Source: Batillaria attramentaria | Taxonomy: Eukaryota; Mollusca; Gastropoda; Batillariidae | DNA: 64,000 bases | Assembly (NCBI GenBank): GCA_018292915.2 | Contig: JACVVK020000383.1 | Location: 562,501-626,500 of the forward strand | Direction of reading: 5' to 3' | Shown here: positions 22,897 through 34,032 of the stretch, piece by piece | Numbering within the stretch: position 1 is the stretch's first letter | How the letters are laid out: the number at the start of each line of letters is the position of its first letter | Translations under genes and position numbers: made by a program | Notes under the pieces: model-generated | Databases searched by the model: none | Seen by the model: the letters and a program-made list of their open reading frames with translations, nothing else | What the model was told of the DNA's origin: nothing

Positions 22897-22917
22897 AAAA
22901 CGTCTCACGTGTGGCAT

Positions 22918-23233
22918 CAGTCTGGGCGAGCGGCTCAGGCATGTTGTGTAGTTCAGGGAACGCGGATGGAATGTGTTCGGGTCATATCAATTTATATCTA
23001 ATCTTTGGTGACAAACTTTAGAAATGGTCACATTTTCCTTGCTTTGTCTGGGAGTCTGGGAAGGCAGGGCGAACGTAGTACATCAGACATCCGTCTTGGC
23101 GAGCGGCTCAGGCATGTTGTTCAGTGTAGGAAACGTGGGTTGAATGTGCTTGAATTGTACTTTAATCTTTAGTAGCCAACTTTAGAAACGACCTGCATTG
23201 TCCTGTCTCTTTCTGGGAATTTCACAAGGCAGG
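22918..23233. repeat. Diverged tandem duplication, about 175-bp period
   Basis: 22918-23067 and 23094-23233 share 'gcgagcggctcaggcatgtt', AACTTTAGAAA and AAGGCAGG. A third, weaker match lies at about 23845-23930. Confidence 0.65.
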
Positions 23234-23354
23234 AAGAAGAAATGTGGCACAAACGTGCCAGACAAGAGAAAATGAGGGCAGTGGGGTTGTTATGTATGTC
23301 AGGAGTCAGTCTCGGCTATTGTCGCACTAAATGTACACACTTGACGCAGATTAT

Positions 23355-23687
<333 letters not shown>

Positions 23688-23964
23688 TTTTATCCAAAAC
23701 TTGAATGCTTCAGACGTTTTACTCAGAGCAACAGAAAAGTGCAAGAGAAATAACCGTGATGACAGATACAAAATAATAATCAACTGGTTGCTTCCATGCC
23801 GCGACCCTCCCGTTTCCGATGGGATTCTATACAAGCAAACTTTAAAAGCACATTAACCTTTGGATAACTTTAGAAATGATCACATATTCCTGTCTGTGTC
23901 TGGAAATACGGGAAACCTCAAACAGGAAGAGCGACAGACAGACAGGGAGACAGGGTTGTATGGG

Positions 23965-24085
23965 CGGGAGGGTGTTTGGGAGTTTAACGTCCTTTTCCAC
24001 CAGGCATTGGCACCAAAGACGGGGTAAGGAGGAAAAGACCAGTACAAATATTTGGCCCCAATCGGGATTCGAACTCACTACGGAG
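23965..24085 (-). mobile_element. SINE family A, partial (minus)
   Basis: Tail and body of family A in reverse orientation up to part of box B ('gggattcgaactcac'). Confidence 0.65.
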
Positions 24086-24149
24086 ACACCATGTATCTTA
24101 TCAAAATCTCGCGTGATCCAGAAGACAAATTTTGTTCAAAGAAAAGGCT

Positions 24150-24233
24150 AAATAATATTTGGCCCCAGCTGGGATTCGAACTCACGACCCGAGCATTGAA
24201 AGTCCAACGCTCTACCATTCGGCCACCCCGGCT
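24150..24233 (-). mobile_element. SINE family A, tRNA head (minus)
   Basis: Box B and box A in reverse ('gctctaccattcggccac'); body truncated. Confidence 0.7.
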
Positions 24234-24256
24234 CTTCGTTTGGTTCACAATTAACT

Positions 24257-24577
24257 GGCGGGTGAGCGGTGGTCTAATAGGTAGCACGTCGGACTTAACC
24301 GCTACTGAACGGCCGTCACCAATGTCACGGCGATGAAGCGTGGGTTCGAGCCCACGTCGAGCTTGTGATACGTGATGCCGCGTTCTCCAGGCTACCGGGC
24401 TGCTCACCGGGGGTTTCTCTCCGGGTTATCCGGCTTTCCTCCCCCAGCAAAATTGAAAAATAAGATTTTAAGGTTTTGTTTGGCGTTGCGCCGCGGCGAC
24501 GCGCTTCCCCCGGGGGAAGCAGCCCAAATTTCCCGAAAAGGGACAATAAAGTTTAAAAAAAAAAAAAAAAAAAAAAC
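24257..24577 (+). mobile_element. SINE family D, complete copy
   Basis: The head resembles a tRNA with an insertion ('gtggtctaataggtagcac', box B 'gggttcgagccca'). The body contains 'ctccgggttatccggc', the tail 'gggacaataaagttt' and a run of about 23 A. No clear target-site duplication was found. Confidence 0.8.
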
Positions 24578-25080
24578 GTTCTAGACACCTTAAAGAAACG
24601 TCTGTGTGTGCTTGACGATGAGTGGTTCTTTTAATAAGTACCAAGCCTCTGCAATATATACCTTTTCCCCACTGACCGAAGACATTGCCCATAATTTTCA
24701 CCAGCATTTAGTACCCAGCACCACTCTGAACGCAGAGCGGCCGCCAGTCCTCCTGTACGTGGCAACTCACAGTGCGTTGGTCGTCCAGCGGAAGCTGCGG
24801 GGCGGACGGCCTTGTTTGCACATGCGCGCGGGTGTAGGATGGGATGTAGTGGACCGGAAAGGACGTCCCGGGAGGTAACCCGGATGTGGTGGATCCCTGG
24901 TGTTTCACAGAGTCGCATTCCTGCAGGATCCTGAACAGTTCCCCATCTTGGTCCTTTAGGGAGTGAAGAAGGGGAGTGAAGAAGTATAAAGTAAAATATA
25001 ATCTTGCACATCATGTATCGTATACACTAAAATTGCATTGCACTGCATTCGGCTGCGTTGGGTTGGTTTATTGTTGTTGT

Positions 25081-25313
25081 TGTTTCTTTCTTTCTTTCCT
25101 TTTCTTTTGTGTTGCATTTTTCTTTTTCTTTTTTTCCTTTTTTTCTTTTTTCGTTTTCTTTTCGCTGTTGGTGTTTTTTGTTTTGTGTTGTTGTATCTGT
25201 GCAGGCGTTAAATCTAAAGTCTGTGGCTTAACTCGAACACATTGAGGCAAACTGTACCCAACACAGGCACAGGCAGACAAGCAGACAGGCAGGCACAGAC
25301 ACAAGCACACTGA

Positions 25314-25374
<61 letters not shown>

Positions 25375-25560
25375 GCACAGGCACAGACACAGCCATGGAC
25401 ATGGAGACACAGAGACACGGAGAGGCACAGGCACAAACACTGATACAGACACATGTACAGATGCAGACACAGGCACAAACACCGACACAGACACAAACAC
25501 TGACAGACAGACAAACAGGCTGACACAGACACTGACAAACAGAATAACAGAATGCCAGAG
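25081..25560. repeat. Pyrimidine tract and (CA)n/CAGACA array
   Basis: A T/C-rich stretch (25081-25165), then (AC)n at 25314-25370 grading on both sides into a degenerate CACAGGCACAGACA repeat to about 25550. Confidence 0.8.
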
Positions 25561-26079
25561 AAAGTGCATGATACAGGTTCGTGTGTATATATATACCTGC
25601 AATACCACAAGTCCAGGTTCCAGTTCCATCGCGTACAGAACAACGCCTTCACCGCTCACCCCTCTCCCACCAGGGTTCTCATGCTCTCCCAGGGAGATTA
25701 CTCTTCCTTCATTACCGGCACGGGAGGTGACTCTTGCTCGATGCTCAGTGTCGCCATCACATGGCCAGATCCAGAACCAGTAGATGGCGAAGACGAGACA
25801 GCCCACGATAATGAAGATGAGGATTAGGTGACCGAGGTCAAAGCCTCCTAGTGTGTATCTAGAACAGGTCAAGGACATGGGGGTCACGGTTGGGTAGCAC
25901 GGTAGCTCAACGGGTAAAATCATCTTGCCTCTGACCAAAACCAGAAAGGTGTGGGTCAGTGTGTCAGTGTGTGCTGGGGTGTGTGTGCCAGTGTGTGTGT
26001 TTGCGTGCGACGGTATGTGTGTGCGTGCGTGCGTCAGTGTAAGTGCGTGTGAGTGAGTGTGCGTACGTGCGTGCGTGCA

Positions 26080-26082
<3 letters not shown>

Positions 26083-26153
<71 letters not shown>
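26083..26153. repeat. (TG)n microsatellite
   Basis: About 35 TG units, preceded by 100 bp of degenerate TGTG/TGCG sequence. Confidence 0.95.
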
Positions 26154-26155
<2 letters not shown>

Positions 26156-26400
26156 TAAAGTTAGCAATATTTCAAAAGAAAATTAAACTATGAATAACAG
26201 AGACCCCCCCCCCCCAAAAAAAAAAAAAAAAAAATCCCTATCCATAAAATCTAGACCGGATACGTAATGCCTTCGCTGACTTCAGTCCATGCTACACTTT
26301 ATCATGAATATCTTTTCACCGTGCGTGTTACTAAGCGGCGGGTTTCCTTTTCTGTTTCCGGTATATATTTCACATTTGAAGAAGAACAAAGGTTAAGATA

Positions 26401-26414
26401 AAACCCAGCATCTC
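26401..26414 (+). repeat. 5' target-site duplication of the L1-like element
   Basis: AAACCCAGCATCTC, identical to 32944-32957. The base before it is A preceded by T, so the nicked bottom strand would be TTTT/A, the preferred cut of L1-type endonucleases. Confidence 0.9.
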
Positions 26415-26660
26415 GAGCACTGCTCAACCGGTCCATGGCGGACGTGTGTGTTTGAGCTCTCCGTTTTTTGGTGACATTTTTCACATTTTTAAGCAATTTT
26501 TTTTCATGTCCGGACTATCCTAACATGATGAAATAGGTGCTTGGTCCCTGCTTTCCTGCCAGACGGAGAATGAATACTGGACACTGGTATGTGTGGCGAG
26601 AAACTTCGTAAAAACCGACCGTCGTGATGGGACACAGTGAGCGTGTAGTCTGTGTTCGCC

Positions 26661-27797
26661 ATGAATCGTGCGGGAGCAGCCAAGCGTAAAGCGTGTGATA
26701 ACAGTACAGACTCCAGTCACGATAAATCTTCCAGCTTTGAGTGTGCTGTTTCCAGCGAGAGAAAGGCCGAGCTTCTGAGGAAAGCCCGAAAAGCTCGGAA
26801 ATTTCAACCGGACAAGGACGCTGGACGTATGTCCATCAAAACACATTTCGCAGTGCTGAATAGAGACGCTACAACTGTTATGGCAGAGCTACCTGGTTCC
26901 GATGCTCACGAAAGTCTATGTCTGGCAGATGTTATGAGAAAGTTGGACTCTATAGAAAAGCAGCTTACGGATATACAGGCACTAAGGGGCGAGGTGTTCG
27001 ATCTCCAACAAGAGAACGCCCAGCTGAAATCGGACTTGCAGAGCTGTATGCAGAGACTGGAGTCTGTAGAAGAAAAGGTGAAAGAGTCAAAATTTCTGGC
27101 GGATCTAGCTGAGAAAAGGTCCAATGAGCTGGAACAGTACGGTAGGAGGAACAATGTTCGTGTATTTGGTGTGCCGGAACCAGAGAAGGAAACTATCGAA
27201 CAGTGTGAGTCTGCCGTACTGGGTGTCTTCAACGAGAAAATGGGTCTGCGGGTCGTAGCAGCGGACATCGAGGCGGTACACAGATTGGGGGCCACAAAAA
27301 AGACCACCATGTCGGGACAACAGGTGAAAAGGGACCGCCCACGACCCATCATCGTCAGGTTTATTTCACGCAAGGCCGCGGAGGACGTGCTGTTTAACAG
27401 GAGAAAGCTCAAAAACACTCGTCTCACCATCACTGAAGACCTGACGAAATCAAACTTCGTCCTACTCAACATGTGTCTGGACACCCCGGGGGTCGACGAT
27501 GCCTGGTCGAAGAGGGGGAAAATCTTTGTCAAGACACAAGCTGACGACAGGATTCGGCAGATCACCAGCTTAGGGGACCTGCACTGCCTGCCGCCAGCCC
27601 CTACCTCCACGCCACTCAATGCCAGGGAGAGACGCAAGCAGAAGGCCCTCAACCGACTTCAGACCCACAACCAGTCCCCGATCAGACCCGGTCATCAGGA
27701 CACCAACGACCCTCGTACTCCTAACACGTCATTCCGGGACGCCCTGGTCCGCCCCCGGCGGAACAACAGCGCAACTGATCTCAAACGGGCTGCTTAG
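26661..27797 (+). CDS. LINE ORF1 protein (L1 ORF1p-like RNA-binding protein)
   Basis: 378 residues from the ATG at 26661 (context GCCATGA; the two codons upstream are open but the frame has no earlier ATG). The N-terminus is basic and Ser-rich. Residues about 90-160 form a heptad-rich coiled coil for trimerisation. Residues about 164-250 match the L1 RRM, beginning with the family-typical R-R-N-N-V-R-V-F-G and including I-I-V-R-F. The following segment (I-T-E-D-L) begins the C-terminal domain. The basic, Pro-rich tail is longer than in mammalian ORF1p. In L1 elements this protein coats the element RNA and acts as nucleic-acid chaperone during target-primed reverse transcription. Confidence 0.9.
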   Translation: MNRAGAAKRKACDNSTDSSHDKSSSFECAVSSERKAELLRKARKARKFQPDKDAGRMSIKTHFAVLNRDATTVMAELPGSDAHESLCLADVMRKLDSIEKQLTDIQALRGEVFDLQQENAQLKSDLQSCMQRLESVEEKVKESKFLADLAEKRSNELEQYGRRNNVRVFGVPEPEKETIEQCESAVLGVFNEKMGLRVVAADIEAVHRLGATKKTTMSGQQVKRDRPRPIIVRFISRKAAEDVLFNRRKLKNTRLTITEDLTKSNFVLLNMCLDTPGVDDAWSKRGKIFVKTQADDRIRQITSLGDLHCLPPAPTSTPLNARERRKQKALNRLQTHNQSPIRPGHQDTNDPRTPNTSFRDALVRPRRNNSATDLKRAA

Positions 27798-28764
27798 TCA
27801 CACCGCAGACAGCAGTGTGTAAAGGTGGGTGTTGTTTGTTTTCCTTCCCTCCTCCCTCACGTCCCTGACAAAGAGATAATCGACAGGCCCAAACTCAAGA
27901 ACAATTCTTGCCTTGAGACGACAGTTTTTTGTTTTTTTTTCCGTAACTCTCAATCCAGTTCACGGGACGTGACGGAGAGGGTCGAGGGATAGCAACACAC
28001 TCCTACGGTAACTACACAAGCTTATAGTAGGTTGCCGGTGACGAACGAGAGAGAGAGAGAGGAGAGGGGAAAGGGGGCGGACAAGCCCTTTACCAGACTG
28101 CCCAAACACCGGTCCACGTGTTGTCTGTTTATAAACACAAACACATGACTTGTCACGTGATAAGGATAACCTCTACACCGTATAGCCTTTTCGGGACTGT
28201 TGCACAGAGACGGTGTAGACAAAAATTTCTGCTACTAAGTGTACCCGAAATCTTTCTCAGCTCTGTATGTTTACCGAGACACAAACTACGCCCAAAGGCT
28301 CTCCTGAACAACTTACAGTACAAGTAATCCCCGGCTAAAGGTCACATGACTAAAGTGTGTCAAGCCAAAATGGCTGACAGCGTGTACTTGTGTGTGATGT
28401 GTGAGGGATTTCAAGCGAGATTCAGTGCCTTACGGTTCGTCTTTATTATTCATTCTCCGTTAATGGCGAAGGCAGAGCAGTGCTCGCATAAAAATTCCTT
28501 GTCTGTGTTCATTTTTTGTTGATTTGTTCTTTGTCATGCCTGTGTACATGTTCTTTTTACCAGTGTATTTTGATTTCATGTCGCTCTTTGCTTTCCTAGT
28601 TCAGAACCAAATGCCGAATGCAATTTCATTCCTTCTCAGTCCCATCCATTTGTTTTTGCCGACTGCAAATGTTCTTCTTGTTCTTATCATGAAGTGTTGG
28701 GCCCATGCAATCATACTGTCAAGCAACCTTTGTTTTAAGCACTGGTACAGTCATAAACAACTAA
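27798..28764 (+). other. LINE inter-ORF region
   Basis: Nearly 1 kb separates the two frames, far more than in mammalian L1. It includes a (GA)-rich stretch at 28050-28070. A Met-initiated hydrophobic frame (28536 to a TAA at 28776-28778) encodes about 80 residues with several apolar segments; its stop overlaps the beginning of the ORF2 open frame. No family was recognised for it. Confidence 0.5.
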
Positions 28765-31700
28765 ATCATTATAGATAAGGTTGCTGAGTTTAAGTTTGGT
28801 TCACTGAATGTGAACGGGTTAAATAATAGTGCAAAAAGAAGAGATGTTTTTCATTTTCTTAGGCAACAAAAGCATGATGTATACTTTTTGCAAGAAACTC
28901 ACCTGAAGGAAAATTTAGAAAACTATGTAAGAGCTGCATGGGGGTATAATCTGTGGCTCTCAGGTGCAGAAACTAATAAAAATGGTGTTGCTATCCTCTT
29001 TAGTCCAACATTTGAATATAAACTGCACTGTGTGAAAAGGGACGTCAATGGATGTTACATTCTGATGGATATAGAAGTCCTGAACAAACGCATGACCCTC
29101 GTTAATCTGTATGGTCCTAGTAGTGGGGACAAGCCTGAATTTTTTAGTGCATTGCGTGACTGTATCCTAGAGATAGGGAATGACTTAATGGTTGTTGGTG
29201 GAGACTGGAACTGTGTCCTCAACATGGGGATTGACGCCCGCAACTACTCCAGTATTGTGAGTCGTCCCAGAACACGGGCAAAAATCAGAGAAATGATTAC
29301 CAGTTTAGATGTTGTCGATGTTTATAGAGAAATGTACCCTCATAAACGTGAGTATACTTGGCGTCGTTTCAACACTGTAAAGCAGGGGCGTCTTGACTAT
29401 TTTTTAATTTCTCAGGATTTGATCACTGAAGTGAATGGGTGTATGATCAGTCCAGGATACCGTTCTGACCACGCACTGGTGACCTTACTATTAAAAAAAG
29501 AAAGTTTTAAAAAAGACAGACAGTTTTGGAAATTTAACAACTCATTGTTAAGAGACAAACTTTACGTGGATCAAATAAAGTCCCTGATACTTGAAATTAA
29601 AAAACAATATGCGATCCCAATATATGACCCCACTAATATACAAAATATACCAAATGATTCCTTGCAATTTACCATATCCGATCAACTTTTTTTCGAGACT
29701 CTCCTGATGGAGATACGCGGTAAAACAATTTCATACTCATCCTACAAAAAGAGAAAAGAAGCTGAACAGGAAGAAACGCTGACCGCCGACCTTGCGAGGC
29801 TAGAGAAAAATGTCACAAATAGTAATACCCAGGAAATAGAGGAAATAAAAAATAAATTACAAGAACTTAGAAGAACTAAATTAGAGGGAATTGCAATTAG
29901 GTCCAAGGCACGTTGGCTCCGAGAGGGCGAGAAAAACAGTCGCTACTTTTGTAACTTGGAAAGCCGCAACTTCATCAACAGATCAGTAAGCTTTTTGGAC
30001 AAAGGAGATGGTACTATACTGTCAAACCAAAGAGAAATCTTAAATGAAGTACAGAACTTTTATAAAGACCTTTATAGCCACAGACATGTTGAGGTAGGGG
30101 ATCTTAGTAATATTTTGCCAAATGCACCAAGACTTTCTGATGAAGAAAGCAGTTCACTAGAAGGAAACATTACATATAATGAAGCATTATCTGTTCTCAG
30201 GAATATGAAAAACAATAAAAGTCCAGGGCCAGACGGGTTTACTACAGAATTTTATAAATTTTTCTTCTCTGATATAGGAATGTTTTTAGTTAGGTCAGCT
30301 AAGGAGGGATTTGAAAAGGGGGAGCTGTCAGTCACGCAATATCAGGGGGTTATAGTCTGTATACCTAAGGAAGGGAAACCGAAACAATTCATCAAAAATT
30401 GGAGACCCATATCTTTATTAAATGTGTCCTATAAAATAATTTCTTCCTGTATCGCTACAAGGATACAGCAGGTTCTCCCTAGTATAATTCATGAAAGTCA
30501 GAAAGGTTTCATTAGGGGAAGGTATATTGGGGAAAATATCAGATTACTATATGACATACTTCATTTTACTGAAAAGGAAAATATTCCCGGGTTACTCCTT
30601 ATGATAGATTTTGAAAAAGCGTTCAACAGTGTCTCCTGGGACTTCATAGAAAAATGTCTGAAATTCTTTAATTTTCCAATTTCCATTATACAATGGTTCC
30701 ATATTTTATACAAGGAAGCTTCCTCCTGTGTTTCTTTCAATGGCCAGTACTCCTCGTGGTTCAAGCTACATCGCGGTTGTCGTCAAGGCGATTCAGTTTC
30801 GCCATATTTTTACGTTATATGTGCTGAGATTCTGTCCTTGATGTTGAGAAGGAACAAGTATATAAAAGGTATTCGTACAAGAGACCAGGATATTCTATTG
30901 TCACTCTTTGCTGACGACACGACCCTCTATCTGGATGGATCAGAAAAGTCATTTACACAAGCAATAGACACCCTTGATACCTTTTCAAACATGTCAGGCT
31001 TGCGGGTTAACAATGATAAAACACAGGTGGTTTGGATAGGGAGCAGAAGGAACTGTAAGGTAAAATATATGCGTGACAAAAACTTCCAGTGGGATCCTGG
31101 CACTTTTAAGGTCCTTGGAATACTATTCTCCACAAAAATATCTGAGATAGGCCACTTGAACTATGACGGGACATTGAACGAGATTAAAAATATCATAGCA
31201 AAATGGAACAAAAGACAACTCACTCCCTTGGGAAAGATCACAATTGTAAAATCACTTATAGTTTCCAAACTTACTTATCTTTTTTCAAACTTGCCAGACC
31301 CTTCGGCTCCCTATTTGAAAGAACTAGAACAAATTTTGTATGAGTTTGTATGGAGTGGGAAGAAACATAAAATAAAGAAAACAACAGTGTGCAAGTCTTA
31401 TGAAAGCGGTGGACTTAAGATGTGTAACATTCATGCTTTCATCTCGACAATGAAAATCAGTTGGCTTCGCCGTATAGACTCAGATTCCTTAACCTCACAT
31501 CTGATATTGAAGATGTATCCCATACTCAGTAACTTAAGTATATTTGGTAGTGAATATGCCAACATAGTAATGCAAGCAACACACAACCCCTTTTGGCGTG
31601 ATGTAGCCAAACATTATAGACTGCTGTGTGGAAAGTATGTTTTGCGTGATGTTTTTGAGTTCCTGGCTGAACCAATTCATTACAATGTCAACATAATTAG

Positions 31701-32559
31701 GGACAGGCACGTAGTGTATGTCAAAGAGTGGGTTGATGCTGGTGTCATACAAATCAGGCATTTGGTGAATGGTGATGGTCAATTTATGTCATTCAACGGC
31801 TTCAAAGCAAGGTATCCCTCTGCTACCAGAACCAATTTTATCCTTTATGAAGGAATTATTCGCTCAGTGAAGGGCTATTTGTGTAAACTGGACTATACAC
31901 TTGACTGTTGTGGGAATGATCAGTGTAGCAGAGGTGTGTGGCGTTGTATTCATAAGGGTAACCAAAGTGTAAAGTCAGTTTTTATTGAGAACGGATCCTT
32001 ACCTACAGCTGCCATCAAATGGAATAAGATATACAAAGACTTGAAATGGAACTCTATCTACTTAAAATGTTTTAAAACCACAGGCGACACACAACTCCGG
32101 TGGTTTCAAGTGCGTCTTCTACACCGCATACTTCCCACGAGGAAATACCTATACATGTGCAAAATAACAAATTCGTCCATATGTAAACATTGCCTTCATC
32201 ACACAGAGACAATACAACATTTGTTTTGGCACTGCCACATAGTGCAGCAGTTTTGGAATGATCTTTCGGTTCACTTGCACAAAAAATGTCTGCACTGTGA
32301 CCTGCTTACATTCAGTGAGCAGTTGATATTGTTTGGCTCAGCGCCTAATGTTGTCACTGACAAAATACTTGATTTTCTTGTCTTGTTTGCCAAATTCTAC
32401 ATCTATAGTTGTCGCTTTGTAGAGGCAGTACCGAATGTCCAGACATTTTTATGTCAACTTAGATACAGGTTGAAGGTGGAAGAAATCTGTTGCAACCCAG
32501 CTGGTACTAAAGTCCAGTTCTCACAGACCTGGTTACAATATGCCCATTTGTTTGATTGA
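28765..32559 (+). CDS. LINE ORF2: endonuclease-reverse transcriptase
   Basis: Open from the stop at 28762 to TGA 32557-32559, about 1264 codons, with no ATG before conserved sequence (F-G-S-L-N-V-N-G-L). Translation probably begins at a non-ATG codon or by reinitiation. Numbering from the GTG at 28810: EEP endonuclease about 1-225, with Q-E-T-H-L (catalytic Glu 29), G-G-D-W-N near 127-132 and S-D-H near 220. Reverse transcriptase follows about 490-800, with R-P-I-S-L-L-N near 531, D-F-E-K-A-F near 600, G-C-R-Q-G-D-S-V-S-P near 656 and the active site F-A-D-D near 700. A C-terminal Cys-x2-Cys-x8-His-x4-Cys (1125, 1128, 1137, 1142) matches the L1-type zinc knuckle. All catalytic motifs are present. 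Confidence 0.93.
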   Translation: MIIDKVAEFKFGSLNVNGLNNSAKRRDVFHFLRQQKHDVYFLQETHLKENLENYVRAAWGYNLWLSGAETNKNGVAILFSPTFEYKLHCVKRDVNGCYILMDIEVLNKRMTLVNLYGPSSGDKPEFFSALRDCILEIGNDLMVVGGDWNCVLNMGIDARNYSSIVSRPRTRAKIREMITSLDVVDVYREMYPHKREYTWRRFNTVKQGRLDYFLISQDLITEVNGCMISPGYRSDHALVTLLLKKESFKKDRQFWKFNNSLLRDKLYVDQIKSLILEIKKQYAIPIYDPTNIQNIPNDSLQFTISDQLFFETLLMEIRGKTISYSSYKKRKEAEQEETLTADLARLEKNVTNSNTQEIEEIKNKLQELRRTKLEGIAIRSKARWLREGEKNSRYFCNLESRNFINRSVSFLDKGDGTILSNQREILNEVQNFYKDLYSHRHVEVGDLSNILPNAPRLSDEESSSLEGNITYNEALSVLRNMKNNKSPGPDGFTTEFYKFFFSDIGMFLVRSAKEGFEKGELSVTQYQGVIVCIPKEGKPKQFIKNWRPISLLNVSYKIISSCIATRIQQVLPSIIHESQKGFIRGRYIGENIRLLYDILHFTEKENIPGLLLMIDFEKAFNSVSWDFIEKCLKFFNFPISIIQWFHILYKEASSCVSFNGQYSSWFKLHRGCRQGDSVSPYFYVICAEILSLMLRRNKYIKGIRTRDQDILLSLFADDTTLYLDGSEKSFTQAIDTLDTFSNMSGLRVNNDKTQVVWIGSRRNCKVKYMRDKNFQWDPGTFKVLGILFSTKISEIGHLNYDGTLNEIKNIIAKWNKRQLTPLGKITIVKSLIVSKLTYLFSNLPDPSAPYLKELEQILYEFVWSGKKHKIKKTTVCKSYESGGLKMCNIHAFISTMKISWLRRIDSDSLTSHLILKMYPILSNLSIFGSEYANIVMQATHNPFWRDVAKHYRLLCGKYVLRDVFEFLAEPIHYNVNIIRDRHVVYVKEWVDAGVIQIRHLVNGDGQFMSFNGFKARYPSATRTNFILYEGIIRSVKGYLCKLDYTLDCCGNDQCSRGVWRCIHKGNQSVKSVFIENGSLPTAAIKWNKIYKDLKWNSIYLKCFKTTGDTQLRWFQVRLLHRILPTRKYLYMCKITNSSICKHCLHHTETIQHLFWHCHIVQQFWNDLSVHLHKKCLHCDLLTFSEQLILFGSAPNVVTDKILDFLVLFAKFYIYSCRFVEAVPNVQTFLCQLRYRLKVEEICCNPAGTKVQFSQTWLQYAHLFD

Positions 32560-32943
32560 CAATATTGAAGGGTCAATCTCCGTGTACATGTATTTATAAC
32601 GCTTCTCGTCCAGGGAAGGTAAGGGGGAACAACTATGCAATCCTGACAGTGACACCTATGTCTATGCTCAGTTACATCCCTTGCTCAGATTAATTGTGAA
32701 AACAGCATTCATAAGCTTTGACCAGTTGTGTTAACAATTCTGTTGCAGAAGCTTTGGTTGTTTAGAATTGAGGCCCTTAGCTTTTTTTGTTTTTTGTTGT
32801 TGTTGTTTTTTGTTTTTTTGGGGGGGCCCTCTCTCTCTTTTCTTTTTCTTTCTATTATTGTATTGTTTGTGTGTGTGTGTATGTATACATTATATATATA
32901 TGTATGTGTGTGTTCAAAAAGAGATTAAAAAAAAAAAAAAAAA

Positions 32944-32957
32944 AAACCCAGCATCTC
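32944..32957 (+). repeat. 3' target-site duplication of the L1-like element
   Basis: Exact copy of 26401-26414, directly after the poly(A) tract. Confidence 0.9.
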
Positions 32958-33420
32958 ACGTGCTCTTCAATAATTAAAACTCATAAAGACAGGAAACGCA
33001 AAGTACTGAATTTCTCTTCTTCTTTTTTTTCCCTCCCACTATAAATTTTGGGATCACGGACAGTCAGTCAGCATGTCTTCCTTTCCCTGAGTTTAGTCAC
33101 GTTCTTGCGTGTATTATTTAACACAGGAGTCAGCGGAAACAAGGTGGCAAGTTATCTTCCATCTCGGCTGCTTCTGTGGTATGATATCTTAAAATAACCT
33201 GAACAGAAATTTTTATGTTATGTCCGCCACTGAAAAAAGGGCACACACTTATAGGTCATGAACTATTCTGTGGACCACCTCGATCGACATTTGCATCTGA
33301 CTAACACATGCGTGCGCATGTGTCAAGTGTGCGCGTTAAAGATCCCATTCAAGATGAGCCTTCAGATAATTTCTTCAGCCCCGTTACCAAGCCCAACCTG
33401 TTGTTCTGCGGTGTGTATGT

Positions 33421-33630
33421 ATGTAGGTGTGTATTGGATGTTGGTATGTATGTAGGCATGCTTGTGCGTATGTATGTATGTATGTATGTATGTATGTATG
33501 TATGTATGTATGTATGTATGTATGTATGTGTGTATGTATGTATGTATGTATGTATGTATGTATGTATGTATGTATGTATGTATGTGTGTGTGTTTCAGTA
33601 TGTATGTATGTATGTATGTATGTATGTATG

Positions 33631-33678
<48 letters not shown>

Positions 33679-33876
33679 TGTATGTATGTATGTATGTATG
33701 TATGTATCAGTATGTGTGTATGTATGTATGTATGTATGTATGTATGTATGTATGTATGTATGTATGTATGTATGTACGTATGTATGTATGTACGTACGTA
33801 TCTATGTATGTATGTATGTATGTATGTATGTATGTATGTATGTATGTATGTATGTATGTATGTATGTATGTATGTA
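33421..33876. repeat. (TATG)n array with TGCG core
   Basis: About 450 bp of TATG tetranucleotide repeat interrupted at 33631-33680 by (TGCG)n and by single variant units (TGTG, TACG). Confidence 0.95.
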
Positions 33877-33954
33877 TGCTTTATTCGTATTTTTTTAATT
33901 CATTATTTATCTATCAATCATGTATTTATTTATTTATCACCTTTTTAATATATA

Positions 33955-34032
33955 TTTGTAAAGCGCCTAGAGCCCCGGCTTCGGAGATTCGGCGCTATAA
34001 AAATCCTCGTTAGTAGTGGTAGTAGTAGTAGT
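33955..34032 (+). mobile_element. LINE/SINE 3' tail
   Basis: 'gtaaagcgcctagagccccg' followed by GGCGCTATAAAAAT and (GTA)n. This is the hairpin-plus-ATAAAAAT ending seen in many metazoan SINE/LINE tails; no head or coding part remains. Confidence 0.5.

Larger units (their letters stand above)
26415..32943 (+). mobile_element. Full-length L1/Tx1-type LINE
   Basis: A 6.5-kb non-LTR retrotransposon with a 246-bp 5' UTR, ORF1 (26661-27797), an unusually long inter-ORF region (27798-28764), ORF2 (to 32559), a 384-bp 3' UTR and a poly(A) end at about 32926-32943. Perfect 14-bp duplications of the target (26401-26414 and 32944-32957) flank it. Both ORFs are uninterrupted. The ORF1p-like protein plus apurinic-type endonuclease, reverse transcriptase and C-terminal CCHC place it in the L1/Tx1 group by domain order. 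Intact frames and identical duplications suggest a young, possibly active insertion. Confidence 0.93.

Noticed and set aside
26906..27652. 248-codon minus-strand frame
   Set aside because: Antisense shadow of LINE ORF1, whose plus-strand product has clear coiled-coil and RRM motifs.
33308..34013. Long Met-Tyr-Val-Cys repeat frames of up to 196 codons
   Set aside because: Direct translation of the (TATG)n array, open in several frames simultaneously because the unit lacks stops.
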